A stretch of DNA of 64,000 bases, taken from positions 389,243,289 through 389,307,288 of the forward strand of contig CM066033.1 in the NCBI GenBank assembly GCA_033557465.1. Reading direction: 5' to 3'. The stretch is from Ichthyophis bannanicus. Its lineage: Eukaryota > Chordata > Amphibia > Gymnophiona > Ichthyophiidae. Shown in pieces: positions 10,993-22,225 of this stretch (the stretch's first letter is position 1; every line of letters begins with the position of its first letter). Below the pieces are notes generated by a model that saw nothing but the letters and a program-made list of their open reading frames with translations, was not told the origin of the DNA and did no database searches. The position numbers and the translations under genes were made by a program.

Positions 10993-12560
10993 ACTCATAT
11001 TTGAGAGGGCTAATGGGACCAGTAGGTCTTGGACGCAGTGTGGAGAGGAGGTGATAGAAAAATGGTTGCCACTGTTCCCCAACCAATTATAAAGAAACAC
11101 TAAGGAATAGATCATTTCTCAAAGCCAGTAAGGTTCCTGAGTGGAATAATGATGGCGAGTGGCAAGGAGACAAAATGAGGAGAATATAGATTCTGAATTT
11201 GACATTTACTAAATAAGAGACAGATATAACAACTAGAAGGTAATCTGGCTTCATGATCAAGATAGCTGTACATATATGCAACATGATCCAGGCTGAGCAT
11301 TCACTTTACTTCTCTTGCATATTGGACAGTGGACTATTGGAACTGTGCATGTCATTGTGTGAGGATTTTGAAACATCTGTGTGCAGGGAGCAGGGTCTGC
11401 AGTATATACTGCAGAAGTGGATCATGAAACAGTTCAAAATTTGTAGTCTCATTTACAGAGAATGTGATGAGGCAGATATGCAAAGGAAAATGGAAGGAGA
11501 AAGGCATAACAAACAACTACTCCTAGGTCCCATGTGCTACCCCATTTACAGCACCAGACTCCCTCCTTCACCAAAAAAATAGCATCTCATTAACAGATAG
11601 GGGAACTAGATTTAGGAGATTCCTTAGAAAAAAAACAGGTGGAGAAAGCAGTTGCCTTATAACAGGGACACTCATGATTCAAAATAAATCCTGTGAATAT
11701 TGAGTCCCCACTGAATTTAAACTAGAAACCACCAAATCTTTTAAGATTAAAAAATAATTTTGTTGGACTTCATTTGCTTAAGGCCATTATCAAAAAGCTG
11801 GTCTCATTATTGATAGTCCATTTTACTTTTTAGCAATTAAAATCAGTTATAGTGTTTCTCATAACTGCATTTCACTTCACATTCCACAATTACAAATATT
11901 TAAATGCAGACCTCAGCTGCCGCGTTTCGAAGAGATAAATCCTTTTTACATCAGGGCATCTTCATTCTCTACACTATTTCAAATAAAGAGTAAAGACAAC
12001 CAAACACGTATCTGATGTGAAAAGTCCAGACATTTCTTCCTATATCGTGTTTAAGATCCAAGTGGGGATATATTATAACAGAGATAGGCAAACAAAGGCC
12101 TGCGAGCCAAGACTCAGCTCATGGGCTCAAAAATATTGGCCCTCCTTGCAGCATCTGACTAACACTGCAATGTGGCACACTGACACTTCCAAATTACTTG
12201 AACTGCCAATGTCATCATTCAGGGTCCTTAATGTCATATGCATATCAGTGCATCATTAAATGCAGACATTAAGGGACCCAGGTGATGACATCAGCGTTTC
12301 CTAGATGGTGTTTCTTCCTCTCTGCTGCCAGGTGAGACTCTTTCAATCACATAAATTCTTCAGTGTTCATCTTTGAAGGTTCAGATGTTTCCTATTATAG
12401 CTAGCCCCACTCAGATCCACAGGAAGAGTTTCTTGAAAATATGTAATAAAGTCAGTTTGGATACTTTTTTTTGTCTATTATTTTATTAAAGTTTTACAAG
12501 CAGTAAACACACATACACTGTTCAATAAATGCAAGTCTCCACCAACATCATTAAAAGGAT
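10993..12560. other. Unassigned AT-rich DNA, possible intron or old repeat
   Basis: I find no convincing gene. A 109-codon plus-strand frame (11253-11582) has no recognisable domain and no sign of splicing. A stretch from 12079 (CAGAGATAGGCAAAC, then GGCCTGCGAGCC) resembles the end of a hAT transposon, but I could not find its partner. Confidence 0.4.
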
Positions 12561-12673
12561 ATAAGACTTTCGGTATGAGCAAAGCAGAGGTCAGACATGT
12601 CAGAGATCTCTGTCTCCTCCAAGACTATAAAGAAGGGTAACGAAGGGTGGAAACCCTCTCCAGGGAAGACATA

Positions 12674-13696
12674 ATGCCAAAGACAGTGAAGCTTAAACTT
12701 GTCAAGACTATTGCTGAACTATATGCGGCTAGGGGTAAGCCGCATGAGACCGTGGAGGGAGTGGTGCAAGGCCCGGCTTCCCTAGCGTCATCTACGGCAA
12801 GTACTGGAGACAGCAACAGGGGGTGCAGTGAAAGAGATCTCCTCGCCATATTGAGAGAAATAAGGGACTCAAAAACAGAAATTGTTAATAAGGTCCTTGG
12901 CAAGATAGAGGAGAAGTCTGCGGCGGTGGGGGTGTGACTGGAGGAAGCTGAAGCCAGAAACAGCTCTACGGAGAATATACAGGCGTAGGTGGGGAAGGAG
13001 GCCGCATGCCTACAACAACTAGACTGGCTGCAGGCTAAAACAGAAGAAATGGAAAATCGGGAGAGAAGGTCAAATGTATGGATCTTTGGAGTGCCGGAAG
13101 AGGAGGAAGGCAGAGACCCCATAACATTTGTTAAAGCTTTATTGGTACAATGTTTTCCGGACTGTCCTTCAGCAGAGGCCTATGAGATTGAGCAGGCGCA
13201 CCAAGAACTCTGTCCCTGCCCATAGGCCTTTATAGTTAAGCTGCTGCATTTCCAGGACAGAGAACATATCATCTGTCTAGCTAGAAGATCAGGGTACATC
13301 ACATTCAAATCATGGAAGGTTTCAGTGTTCCCAGATGTGGCAGCGGAGACTATGAGAAGGCACAGGGATATGGTGACATTCAAACATACCCTGGCACAGA
13401 AAGGGATACAGGTGACAATTTGGTATCCAGCACGACTAGTATTGATGGAGAATGGTGTGAAAAGATTCTTTCACAGCACGGAGGCACTAGAGAAACATCT
13501 TAAGACTAGAGCAGTGCGCCGAGGAAACATCCATATGGCAGCCATGGACAGCGGAGGAGGTGCTACCACCCAGACGGAGGTGACTGAGCAGGGGGAGCAA
13601 GAGATGGAGTGTGATGCACCGACCGCACCAACGGAGGAACAGAGAGCAGGCCAAGCTACAGAATCACAGGAACTGAGAATTCAGGGAGAGGGCTGA
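12674..13696 (+). pseudogene. L1/Tx1-like ORF1 protein, three premature stops
   Basis: ORF1p binds LINE RNA and chaperones its copying. One frame runs from the ATG at 12674 (MPKTVKLKL) to 13696, with stops near 12937, 12987 and 13224. Domain order is an N-terminal region, a coiled-coil stretch (LLAILREIRDSKTEIVNKVL to QLDWLQAKTEEMENRERRSN), the RRM-like core beginning NVWIFGVPE, and the C-terminal domain (TFKHTLAQKGIQVTIWYPARL). This is the Transposase_22 layout of L1 ORF1. It is followed by a Gly/Glu-rich acidic tail. Confidence 0.8.
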
Positions 13697-14077
13697 ACCG
13701 GAAGTAATACACATCTGTGGCGTGGGAAAGGACAGACTATGAGGGAGAAGGTAGTCGGGCTTCCACAGGGAAGCCAAGTGGAGTGCTGTTTAATTAATTG
13801 GCATAACTGGGGAGGGATGGTTGGAGGGGGGAGGGGTGTGAGACGGGGTAAGATCGCTTTGAGCTCTGCGGAAGCAAGAAAAGGAGGGAAAGTAGAATTC
13901 AGAGGAAGAGGGGATGAGTGGTGAAGAGGGAAGGATAAAGGGGAAGAAGTGTGTGATGTTAACTGTTTTATGTTGTTTTGATGTATCAATGTGGCTCAGT
14001 GTTCACAGCGCAGCACAAAGGGAGGTGAGGATGACTAGAAAGGTCCAGAGAGGGATATTGGGGGGGGGGGGGTTTAC

Positions 14078-15030
14078 ATAATTGCCTCATGGAATGTTAG
14101 GGGTGTACATAGCCCCATTAAAAGGAAGAGAATACTGACAAGTTTAGTGCGGGTGAAGGCCGATTTTGCCCTCCTACAGGAGACGCACTTAACTAGAGAG
14201 GAACATCAGATGCTCAGGGTACACCCAGATGTACTGTTCTGCATATAACTCCAAGAAATGGGGGGGGGGGGGGGTAGCCATTCTTGTCCATAAGAGGGTC
14301 CCATTTATTCTAGGAGAGGTGGGGGAGACACACAGGGCAGGGGGGTGTGGATCGTAGGGCGAGTGGATCAAGCAGAGAAAGCAATTTTGAATGTATATGC
14401 CCCCAATGGGCCAAAAAGAAGCTTTTATAGACAGATGTTAAAGGAGTTCACAAAAGTGGCTCGGGGGATTGGATAATAGGGGGAGATATGAACCATATGT
14501 TGGGGAAGGAGGATAGATCAAACTTTTCTGAGAGCTCATGGAAAGGAAGGGAGGGAGCTCAGACGCTGTTTGAGGGAGTGGGATCTGATAGATATATGGA
14601 GGGTGGAAAATGGTGAGCAGCGGAGCTTTACTTACTTTTCAAAGTCAGGTGCGTACTCCAGGTTAGATTACATTCTAGAGCGAAGGGACCAAATGGGTGT
14701 CGTGGGGCAGTGCCAATTCCACCCGCTTACTATTTCTGACCATGGGATGGTGACCTGTCAGTGGCAACCATCAAGAAGAGGGGGAAAGGGTAGATACAAT
14801 GGGTGGAGGGCCAACACACAACTTCTGTGTAAGGAGGAGACCCAAAGGCAGATCCATGGAGCATGGAAGGAATACCTCTTAAATAATGATACAGGCGAAG
14901 TGGGTGGTGCTACCATTGGAATGCAGGGAAAGCCTATATGAGGGGGATCTTAGTACAACTGAGAGCGAAAAAGAAAAGGGAGAAGGAGGCAGAGCAAAGC
15001 CGACTGTTAAGTCTGATACAGGATCTTCAG
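14078..15030 (+). pseudogene. L1/Tx1-like ORF2, endonuclease domain
   Basis: The APE-type endonuclease nicks target DNA for LINE priming. It starts IIASWNVRGVHSPIKR and has the catalytic Glu motif LLQETHL (about 14172). GGDMNHMLG (about 14483) and the C-terminal SDHGMVTCQW (about 14737) follow, all typical of the fold. Poly-G runs at about 14061-14072 and 14259-14272 coincide with frame loss, and at least two frameshifts are present. The frame continues as far as IQDL, where DIRS 'A' interrupts. Confidence 0.8.
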
Positions 15031-15390
15031 GTTAGTTACTCACCTGTAACAGGTGTTCTCCAGGAGCAGCAGGAATCAGTCCTCACATATGGGTGTCTTC
15101 TGCGCTGATGAAGCCCCAGCGGAGCATTTCCCCAGCTTTCTAAGAAAGCCTTTGGGAATGCAGGCACGCATGCGCGGTTCCCTTCCTGCCTAAAGGTGCC
15201 ATCTTACCTCAGTCAAATGACATAGCTAATTACAGCACACAAAAATGAAAAATAAACTATGTACAACTGCAACTCCAAGGGGAGGAGGGAGGGTTGTGAG
15301 GACTGATTCCTGCTGCTCCTGGAGAACACCTGTTACAGGTGCGCCAGGACCAAGCAGGAAGTCAGTCCTCACATATGGGTGACTCCCTAG
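15031..15390 (-). repeat. DIRS 'A' 3' terminal hairpin and internal complementary region
   Basis: The palindrome CACCTGTAACAGGTG lies at 15041-15055. Its arm (15041-15093) is repeated inverted at about 15297-15341, where CACCTGTTACAGGTG occupies 15327-15341. Together they can fold into a stem of about 45-50 bp with a loop of about 200 bases. 15342-15390 is complementary to the element's opposite end, the circle-junction template of DIRS elements. Confidence 0.9.
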
Positions 15391-15515
15391 CTCTGGGCTA
15401 CCAAGGAACCCAGGCTGAACAAGAGGACTCCCTCTAGTCCCAGCTGCAAAGAAAGGCTTTTCAAGGACACAACCTCCACCGGTAGCCAAACAGAGGACAG
15501 GAGGGCAGGAGTTGC

Positions 15516-17141
15516 CTAAACCTCAAAGAGATTCTGGAGTACTGCCTGGCCAAAAGCACTGTCCCTACAGGACTCCCTCTCCAGGCAGTAATGGGCTGCA
15601 AACGTCTGGCTTGAAGACCAAGTTGCAGCCCTGCAGATGTCTACCAAGCGCACAGAACGGAGATAAGCCACTGAGGCAGCCATTGCCCTGACACGATGGG
15701 CCGTGACCCTACTCTGCAAAGGAAGGTCAGCCGCCTTGTAAGCCCAGGTGATACAGTCAGCCACCCAGATGGGCAAGGTACGCTTGGATACAGCTAACCC
15801 CAACTTATTGGGGTCAAAAGAGACGAAGAGCTGAGTAGCCCTTCTATGCCCCTGCGTCCGGTCAAGGTAGAAGGATAAGGCCCTCCTACAGTCCAGGGTA
15901 TGCAGGACTGCTTCAGCCTGGCTAGCATGAGGCCTAGGGAATAATGTTGGAAGAACCACCTCCTGATTGAGGTGGAAAGAGGAGACAACCTTAGGGAGGA
16001 ACTTTGGATGAGTCCTGAGGACCACCCTGTTCCTGTAAATCCTGGTGTAAGGCCTGTCACAGACCAGGGCCTGAAGCTCACTTACTCGCCTAGCCGAGGT
16101 AAGGGCTATTAGGAAGAGTATCTTCCAGGAAAGGAAATGTAGTGGACAAGTAGCCATCGGCTCAAAAGGTGGGCGAGTCAACCGTTGTAATATCACATTC
16201 AGCTCCCACTCAGAGGCAGGACGGATGGGAGGCTTGAGCAAAAGCAAGCCCCTAAGAAAGCGGGACACCAAGGGGTGACCAGAGAGAGACTGCCCTTCTA
16301 CCAAGGAGTGGTGAGCTGCTAGAGCTGAGAGGTGGACCCGAATAGAATTGGATTTAAGACCCTGATTTGACAAGTGCAGTAAGTACTGAAGGACTACTGA
16401 CACAGTACAGGAGAAAGGATCCTCTGTACGTAGCTGACACCACACAGAAAACCTTTTCCATTTGAGAGCATAGGTTTTCCTAGTGGACTGTTTCCTAGAG
16501 GCTAGGACAACCTCCTCAACTTCCTGAGGTAGGCCCCAGGGAGCCAAAACTACCCTTGAAGCCTCCAGGCCATCAAATTGAGAGACTTGAGATTGGGGTG
16601 CAGAAGGGAACCCTGCTCCTGAGAGAGAAAGTCGGGTTGAAACCCCAGAGGTAGTGGAGGATCCACCGCCAGTTGAAGCAGAAGAGGAAACCAAGGCTGT
16701 CTCGGCCATCTGGGAGCTACCAGCAGGACCGAGGCCTTGTCCTGAAGAATCTTGAACAGAGTTCGGGCCACCAATGGCGTGGGAGGAAACGCATAAAGGA
16801 GGCCCTGAGACCAAGATATCAGAAAAGCATCCGGTGCTATTCGCAGAGGATGTGGTTGCCTGGAGCAGAACCTTTGGCAGTTGCTTGTTCAGTGGGCTGG
16901 CAAAAAGATCCATCAAAGGAAGACCCCATTTGAGAAAGATCTTCTGAACCACCGAGGGATGCAGCTGCCACTCGTGGGGCTGCAGAACCCTGCTTAACCT
17001 GTCTGCCAGGTGGTTGTCCTGGCCTGGAAGGTACACAGCCTTGAGGAGCATGTTGTGCTTGAGGGGAAAAGAACAAAGTTCCTGAGCCTCCCAACAAAGG
17101 ATCTTGGACCCAGTGCCGCCCTGTTTGTTCACATAAAACAT
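15516..17141 (-). CDS. DIRS 'A' RNase H tail and tyrosine recombinase, uninterrupted
   Basis: This is a 541-codon open frame. Residues 1-60 hold the last RNase H part (FYVNKQGG, then NHLADRLSR). A Ser/Gln-rich linker follows, and from about residue 200 the recombinase core-binding domain (STRKTYALKWKRF). Catalytic residues are present: Arg 351 in SARRVSELQAL, H482-x-x-R485 in TAHRVRAMAAS, and Tyr 518 in AAHYCLE. The protein would integrate the DNA circle of the element. The true start is not this Met, because in intact relatives RT, RNase H and recombinase form one polyprotein; the upstream RT part is in broken frames. The linker between about residues 75 and 200 differs in frame from element 'B', so an undetected pair of shifts may lie there. 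The recombinase itself looks complete. Confidence 0.87.
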   Translation of the reverse strand: MFYVNKQGGTGSKILCWEAQELCSFPLKHNMLLKAVYLPGQDNHLADRLSRVLQPHEWQLHPSVVQKIFLKWGLPLMDLFASPLNKQLPKVLLQATTSSANSTGCFSDILVSGPPLCVSSHAIGGPNSVQDSSGQGLGPAGSSQMAETALVSSSASTGGGSSTTSGVSTRLSLSGAGFPSAPQSQVSQFDGLEASRVVLAPWGLPQEVEEVVLASRKQSTRKTYALKWKRFSVWCQLRTEDPFSCTVSVVLQYLLHLSNQGLKSNSIRVHLSALAAHHSLVEGQSLSGHPLVSRFLRGLLLLKPPIRPASEWELNVILQRLTRPPFEPMATCPLHFLSWKILFLIALTSARRVSELQALVCDRPYTRIYRNRVVLRTHPKFLPKVVSSFHLNQEVVLPTLFPRPHASQAEAVLHTLDCRRALSFYLDRTQGHRRATQLFVSFDPNKLGLAVSKRTLPIWVADCITWAYKAADLPLQSRVTAHRVRAMAASVAYLRSVRLVDICRAATWSSSQTFAAHYCLERESCRDSAFGQAVLQNLFEV

Positions 17142-18533
17142 GGCAACCTGGTTGTCTGTCTGAATCAGGACAGACTGGTGAGCCAGGGTAGGTGTGAAAG
17201 CTTTGAGTGCTAATCGAATAGCTCAGAGTTCGAGGAGATTGATCTGCTGTGCAGCTTCCCAGGGAGACCACAGGCCCTGGGTGCACTTGCCCAAACAATG
17301 AGCTCCCCAGCTTAGCAGGGAGGCATCTCTGTTGTCAGCACTACTGTATAACCTGAGATCTGAAAAGGCACCCCTTTCATTAGATTGGGTGGGTGCAGCC
17401 ACCAGTTAAGGGAGTGCAGAAATGGTCTGGACACCCTTATCTTGTCTCTGAGGCCGCCTGTGGCCTGTGACCACTGAGTCCGAAGGCACCACTGTGCAGG
17501 CCTCATATGGAGCCTGGCATTGGGGGTCACGTGTACTGTCGAAGCCATGTGGCCCAGAAGCCTCAGGCAGTCTGGCGGAGACCAGGGACCTGCTGAGAAA
17601 CTGACTTGCCAATGCCATCAACCTTTGGGCTCTGTTTTCTGGCAAGAATGCCTTTGCCAGGAGAGAGTCCAACCTTGCCCCTATGAACTCCAAGTTCTGG
17701 GAAGGGAGCAAAGTGGACTTTGCAAAGTTTATGACAAACCCCAGGCGTTGTAGAAGAGCAATGGTCCTGAGGGTGGCTTGATTGGCTTCTTGGCTTGTCT
17801 GACCCCTGATGAGTCAGTCGTCCAGATAGGGGTAGACAAAGATGCCCTGATTTCTCAGGTAGGACGCCACCACTGCTAGGCACTTTGTGAAGACTCTGGG
17901 GGCGGAGGTGAGGCTGAAAGGCAGCACTCTGTACTGATAATGGTTTCCTCCCACAATGAACCTGAGGTACTTTCTGTGGTCTGGATGAATGAGGATGTGA
18001 GTGTACGCATCCTTTAGATCTAAGGAGCATAGCCAATCTCCCTGCTGGAGGTAGGGCAGAAGGGTTCCAAGAGTAAGCATCTTGAACGTTTCTTTCACTA
18101 GGAACTTGTTGAGGTTCCTGAGGTCCAGAATGGGATGAAGGCCACCGGTTCTTTTGGGCACTAGGAAATACCTGGAGTAGAACCCGTGACCTTGCAAGTG
18201 GGGAGGCACAGGCTCCACCTCCCTGTCCACCAACAGACCCTGAAGCTCCTGACAGAAAAGGTCTGTGTGCAGAGGAGGCCTTGGAGGCTCCCCTGGAAAG
18301 TAGGGGGGTGGCAGTTGGTGGAAATGGAGTGCATAGCCCTTGTGGACTATCTCTAGCACCCAACTGTCCCCGGTGATAAGGGGCCACTGGTGGGCAAAGA
18401 GGGCAAGACGACCTCCTGTGCAGGGTTGGGGGAGCAGTGGAGGAGAGGCTATGCTCAAGGAGTCAAAACCCCCCACCCTGCTGAGCGGTAGCAGAGGCCT
18501 GAGGCTTGGGGGTCCTCTGCCTACGGGGCCCAT
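17142..18533 (-). pseudogene. DIRS 'A' reverse transcriptase and RNase H (broken)
   Basis: The frame 18533-17814 (239 codons) is reverse transcriptase: FLVPKRTGGLHPILDLRNLNKFL, WLCSLDLKDAYTHILI (first Asp of the palm), HYQYRVLPFSLTSAP, and VYPYLDD at its very end, where a stop follows the catalytic box directly. Frames 17711-17406 and 17548-17312 carry LEFIGARLDS and ASTVHVTPNARLHMRPAQW, leading into RNase H. The RNase H catalytic region near 17340 is in yet another frame. At least three breaks separate this from the intact recombinase frame. Relatives 'B' and 'E' show the intact order. Confidence 0.85.
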
Positions 18534-20394
18534 TACACTGGCCCTTGACTTGCTGACCTTGGGGGGCAGCTTGGGCAGCCTGATATTGAGGGTACTGTTT
18601 ATAGGCAGTGCCCTTCCTCGGGTAAAAGGGCTTTTTACCCGAGCCCTTCTTTTTATGAGAAGGGTCAGAGGTCTTCCTCGACAGCCTTGTCCGGGTGAGG
18701 TGCTCGGTCTCGAGCTGAGCGGCCTTCTCGGTCATGGGCTTGCCAAAAAGGTTTTCACCTCGGCAAGGGACATCGACCAACTTGTCCTGAACCTGTGGCT
18801 CGAGGTCCGATGACTGCAGCCATGCCTGGCGTCAAGCCACGATGCTGGCTGCCGCAACTCGGGCCGAAGCCTCGAAGCCATCGTAGGCGGCACAGGACAT
18901 GAACTTCGAGCAGTCCCGAATCCCCGAGAACAAGGACTTAAATCTCTGCAAAGGTTCCCCGGAGAGACCAGCAGAGAATCCGGCCAACTCCTTGGCCAGA
19001 TCCCGCAAGTACATGCCCATGTACAGCTGGTAAGACTGGACAGGGCAAGCAAGCATCGAGCCCTGAAAACACTTTCTACCGACGCCATCGAGGTTTCGGG
19101 CCTCCCTGCCAGGTGGCACCGCGGAGTGCATCTTCTGACTCTTCAGACGATGCATGGCCGATTCCACAACCATGGAATGGTGTGGTAGCTGTGCTTTCTG
19201 AAAACCAGGGCTCTTCCTGAGTCGATAGATGGAATTGACTCGCTTGCTAAGAACTGGCGCCGAGGCCGGTGCCTCCCACATACGGAAGAGGAGCCGTTCC
19301 AGCATCGGAGGAACCGGGACAGTAAAGGCCTCCTTCGGAGGAGAGTCATACTGCAGCGCCTCGAGCTCTACAGCACGAGGCTCTTCCTCGGGATCCGTTG
19401 GAATAGCCAAGGCAGTGGCCATATCCCGGACGAACACCGAGAACCCGGTGTCCTCCGGAGGGGACCTACTCCGGGGCTCAGACTGCGGTGAGTCCGAAGG
19501 GACGCACCGAGTCTTAAAGGTATCAGGAGACTCCTCGTCCTCCGTCTCCCAAGCCGACTCGTCCGAGGAAGAGTCGGGGTCCGACCCCGCGGTGCCCTGG
19601 AGCACCCGCCCAGACGCCGGAAGCACTGGCGTCGACGCCCTCGGTCCCAAACGGGAGGTCGAGGGACACCGCGACCGAGGTCGACTCCGAGCCACGATGG
19701 ACTCGAGTATCGGCTCGGTCTCCAGGGTCGACTTAGATATAGATGTCCCGGTGGTCGGGGCAGATGCACCAGACAGGCTGGCCATCAGTGCTCACTGCTG
19801 CTCCATGAAGGCAGACATTCTGCTCTCCAAGGCTGTCATCCTGAGACTCAGCTCCGGGGACGCAGCAGCCACCGACTCGGGCCCTGGCGGTGGCGCCGGG
19901 CCCTACGTCGGCTCCCTGGGAAGAGAGTCCACGAGGACTACGGAGCTTACGTGTCCAGCAGACTCCGGCTCCACACGAGGAACTTTGGCAGGCTTCTCCG
20001 GTTCCACAGACCCGGGGCAACGGTCGGGGGTCTTAGACCTGGTCCTCGAGGAGCCAGGGACCTCTTCCGACGACGCCCTCGCAAGCCGTTTCTTCCTCTT
20101 GCGTTCCTGGCCGGGGGACCCCCTGTCCGAGGAGCTTCGACGGCGCTCGGGATCGGAATCCCGAGATGTCGAGGCCTCAGACGAGGTCTGGGCCTGGCCG
20201 GAGGCTGAGTCCAAGAAAAGCCTTTCCTTTTGCTGCTGGCGACTTCGTAGTGCCTTGGAAGACATTTTTCCACAGGCCCCGCACGACTTAGGATCGTGGT
20301 CGGGGCCGAGGCACCGAAGGCAGCAGTCGTGTGTGTCGGTGAGAGACATTAGTTTCTTACACCGATCACACTTCTTAAAACCATTGGAAGCCAT
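18463..20394 (-). pseudogene. DIRS 'A' Gag, LAP2alpha-like, three premature stops
   Basis: One frame of 644 codons runs from the ATG at 20394 (MASNGFKKCDRC) to 18463, with nonsense codons at about 19903, 19786 and 18832. The N-terminus has a Cys/His finger: CDRC, then TDTHDCCLRCLGPDHDPKSCGAC. A Ser/Arg/Glu-rich middle follows. The conserved domain (about residues 410-520) has HSMVVESAMHRLKSQKMHS, PPGREARNLD and YQLYMGMYLRDLAKELAG. This block resembles the LAP2alpha-specific domain of TMPO, which is known to derive from a DIRS1-like gag. The C-terminus is basic (KKPFYPRKG) and Gln-rich. Gag would package element RNA. Confidence 0.88.
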
Positions 20395-20806
20395 TGGGGA
20401 AAAAAAGAGTCCCCGCGAGGTCAAAGGACCGGCCTTCCAGGGAAAAAAAGAGAAAAAAGGGCGCGAAAGCCAGCCACGAAGGGCAAAAACCGAAAAAGAA
20501 AAATCAGGCTCGATACCGGTGTACCGAATCCGGTGGGAGGGGAACCGGCGTCGAACCGGTAGAAAAAGAGCAAAAAATCGCTGAAAAATCTAATTTTAAC
20601 CGGGAAAACTGGACACACGTCCGGTGGGCTTCACGGAAAAAAAGAGGCTGAGGTAAGATGGCACCTTTAGGCGGGAAGGGAACTGCGCATGCGTGCCTGC
20701 ATTCCCAAAGGCTTTCTTAGAAAGCTGGGGAAATGCTCCGCTGGGGCTTCATCGGCACCGATGACACCCATATGTGAGGACTGACTTCCTGCCTGGTCCT
20801 GGAGAA
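20395..20806 (-). repeat. DIRS 'A' 5' leader and terminal inverted repeat
   Basis: This is the leader upstream of the gag ATG. 20655-20806 (through GGAAATGCTCCGCTGGGGCTTCAT and ACCCATATGTGAGGACTGAC) is the inverted copy of the left end at about 15070-15210. The promoter is presumably here, but I see no clear TATA box. Confidence 0.8.
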
Positions 20807-22195
20807 AAACACAGTGCAACGGGAGGGCAAACAGTGTATTTTCGATCGTGCATTGCACGGACTCAGCTTAATGCGTTAGATAAGGAGCGGGTGGAAAGGC
20901 TGTTAAGGGCTACCAAGAAGTCTTATATGGAAAGTGTGAATAAGGCGGGGAAGTTGTTAGCATGGCAGCTTAAGAAACAAAGGGAGGAACGGTTGGTGGC
21001 TGAAATACATCAGCCAGGAGGGAAGCGAGTGTACGCGAACGCAGACATCTATGAGGAGTTTAGGAGGTTCTATGAGCAGCTCTACAATACGGGAGGGTCC
21101 CCCGGATCAAGTTGCCCATTACCTGGAGCAGATAAACTGGCAGGGGATGAGGCGGTGACATTGGGGAGGGCTCTGCAACCAGAGGAGGTATTAAGGGTTA
21201 TAAAATCCCTTCCGCGGGGGAAGGTGGCGGGAGAGGATGGGCTCCCTGCTGAATACTACCAAGCAGTAGAGGGGGAGGCTGCTCCCCTAATGGCGAGGGT
21301 ATTTTCAGGGGACCTCTGTGAGGAATGGCTTACTGGGTCCTTTGCGGAGGCAAATATCATTGTCCTCCCGAAGAAGGGAAGACCACGGGAGCATTGTGGC
21401 AGCTATCGACCGATAGCACTAATAAATTGCGATGTGAAGATATTTCGCCAAGGTGATCGCCCTCAGATTGGAAGGTGTTTAGCCCCACTAGTACACCCAG
21501 ACCAATCAGGGTTTGTTAAAGGAAGAGTGATATCAGACAATGTATGTCAGGCAATCAATTTGCAGCATGTAGTAAGAGAAAGGAAGGAAAGGCACTGTGT
21601 GTGGCGCTAGATGACGAAAAGGCATTCGATAGGGTTGCGTATGGAGCTTTCTGTTTGCCATGTTGGACCGCCTGAATGTGGGTGAGGGGTTTAAGATGGG
21701 GATAAAGGCTCTTTATACAGCCCTGAAAGCACGGATCCTGGTAAACGAGCATTGTTCAGAGGCGCTTCAGCTATATAGAGGGATGCGGCAAGGGTGTCCG
21801 TTGCCCTGATGTTATTTGCGATAGTTACCGAGGCTTTAGCGGTGAAGGTAGGGAAAATAAAAAGATATACCCGATAAAGGTGAGAGGGGTGGATCATAAG
21901 ATTTTGCTATATGCCGATGATACCTTGGTATTTATGTCAAAACCTGAAGAATCGATGAAAGCATTAAATGTACGAGTTAGACATATTTGCGAAAATGTCA
22001 GGGTTTAAAGTAAACCTGTCTAAAATGGAGCTTTGGCCTTAGGTGGACTGCAACACCAGGAAGTACCAGTTTTTCCATTTCAACGGGAGAAGGGACAACT
22101 GAAGTACTTGGGGGTTAGGATATCAGAAGGTCCTATGGAGTTGTTTGGGCTGAATTATACATCCTTAATAAGTAATATTGGGGAGGAATGATGTG
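20807..22195 (+). pseudogene. L1/Tx1-like ORF2, reverse transcriptase domain
   Basis: It continues the LINE ORF2 after DIRS 'A'. The open part to 21610 has ELNAL-type helix residues (TQLNALDKERVERLL), NKAGKLLAWQL, a GEDGLPAEYYQ block, and SYRPIALINCDVKIF. HPDQSGFVKGR follows. After a stop at 21608 the frame shifts several times: DDEKAFDRV near 21612 (first palm Asp) and LYADDTLVF with the YADD box at 21910-21921. It then has YLGVRISEG near 22100. The LINE ends near 22225 without its C-terminal Cys-rich domain. Confidence 0.85.
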
Positions 22196-22225
22196 GAAGC
22201 TGCGTCTTTTGAAAACCGGGACAAC

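Larger units (their letters stand above)
15031..20806 (-). mobile_element. DIRS retrotransposon 'A', full length
   Basis: It is a DIRS-type element of about 5.8 kb read on the minus strand. The order is 5' terminal repeat (20806-20640), gag, RT-RNase H, tyrosine recombinase, internal complementary region and 3' terminal hairpin (15346-15031). The right-end tract ACCCATATGTGAGGACTGAC is complementary to both the left terminus and the internal complementary region near 15357-15382. It lies inside LINE ORF2. No target duplication is seen, as expected for recombinase-mediated entry. It is close to element 'E' (same family). Confidence 0.93.
12560..22225 (+). mobile_element. L1/Tx1-like LINE, plus strand, split by DIRS 'A'
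   Basis: The element has ORF1 (12674-13696), a spacer, and ORF2 with endonuclease (14078-15030) and reverse transcriptase (20807-22195). DIRS 'A' separates the two ORF2 halves, and the LINE reads on across it. The 3' end is missing: LINE sequence stops near 22225 where DIRS 'P' begins. A 5' boundary near 12560 is approximate. Several stops and frameshifts show it is dead. Confidence 0.85.

Noticed and set aside
11253..11582. 109-codon plus-strand frame as a gene
   Set aside because: No recognisable domain, no splice or promoter context, and its length is possible by chance in 1.5 kb of non-coding DNA.
19229..20584. 451-codon plus-strand open frame
   Set aside because: It is the antisense of DIRS 'A' gag. 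The GC-rich, Ser/Arg-coding gag leaves long empty frames on the other strand, and the same antisense frame recurs over 'B' and 'E' gag.
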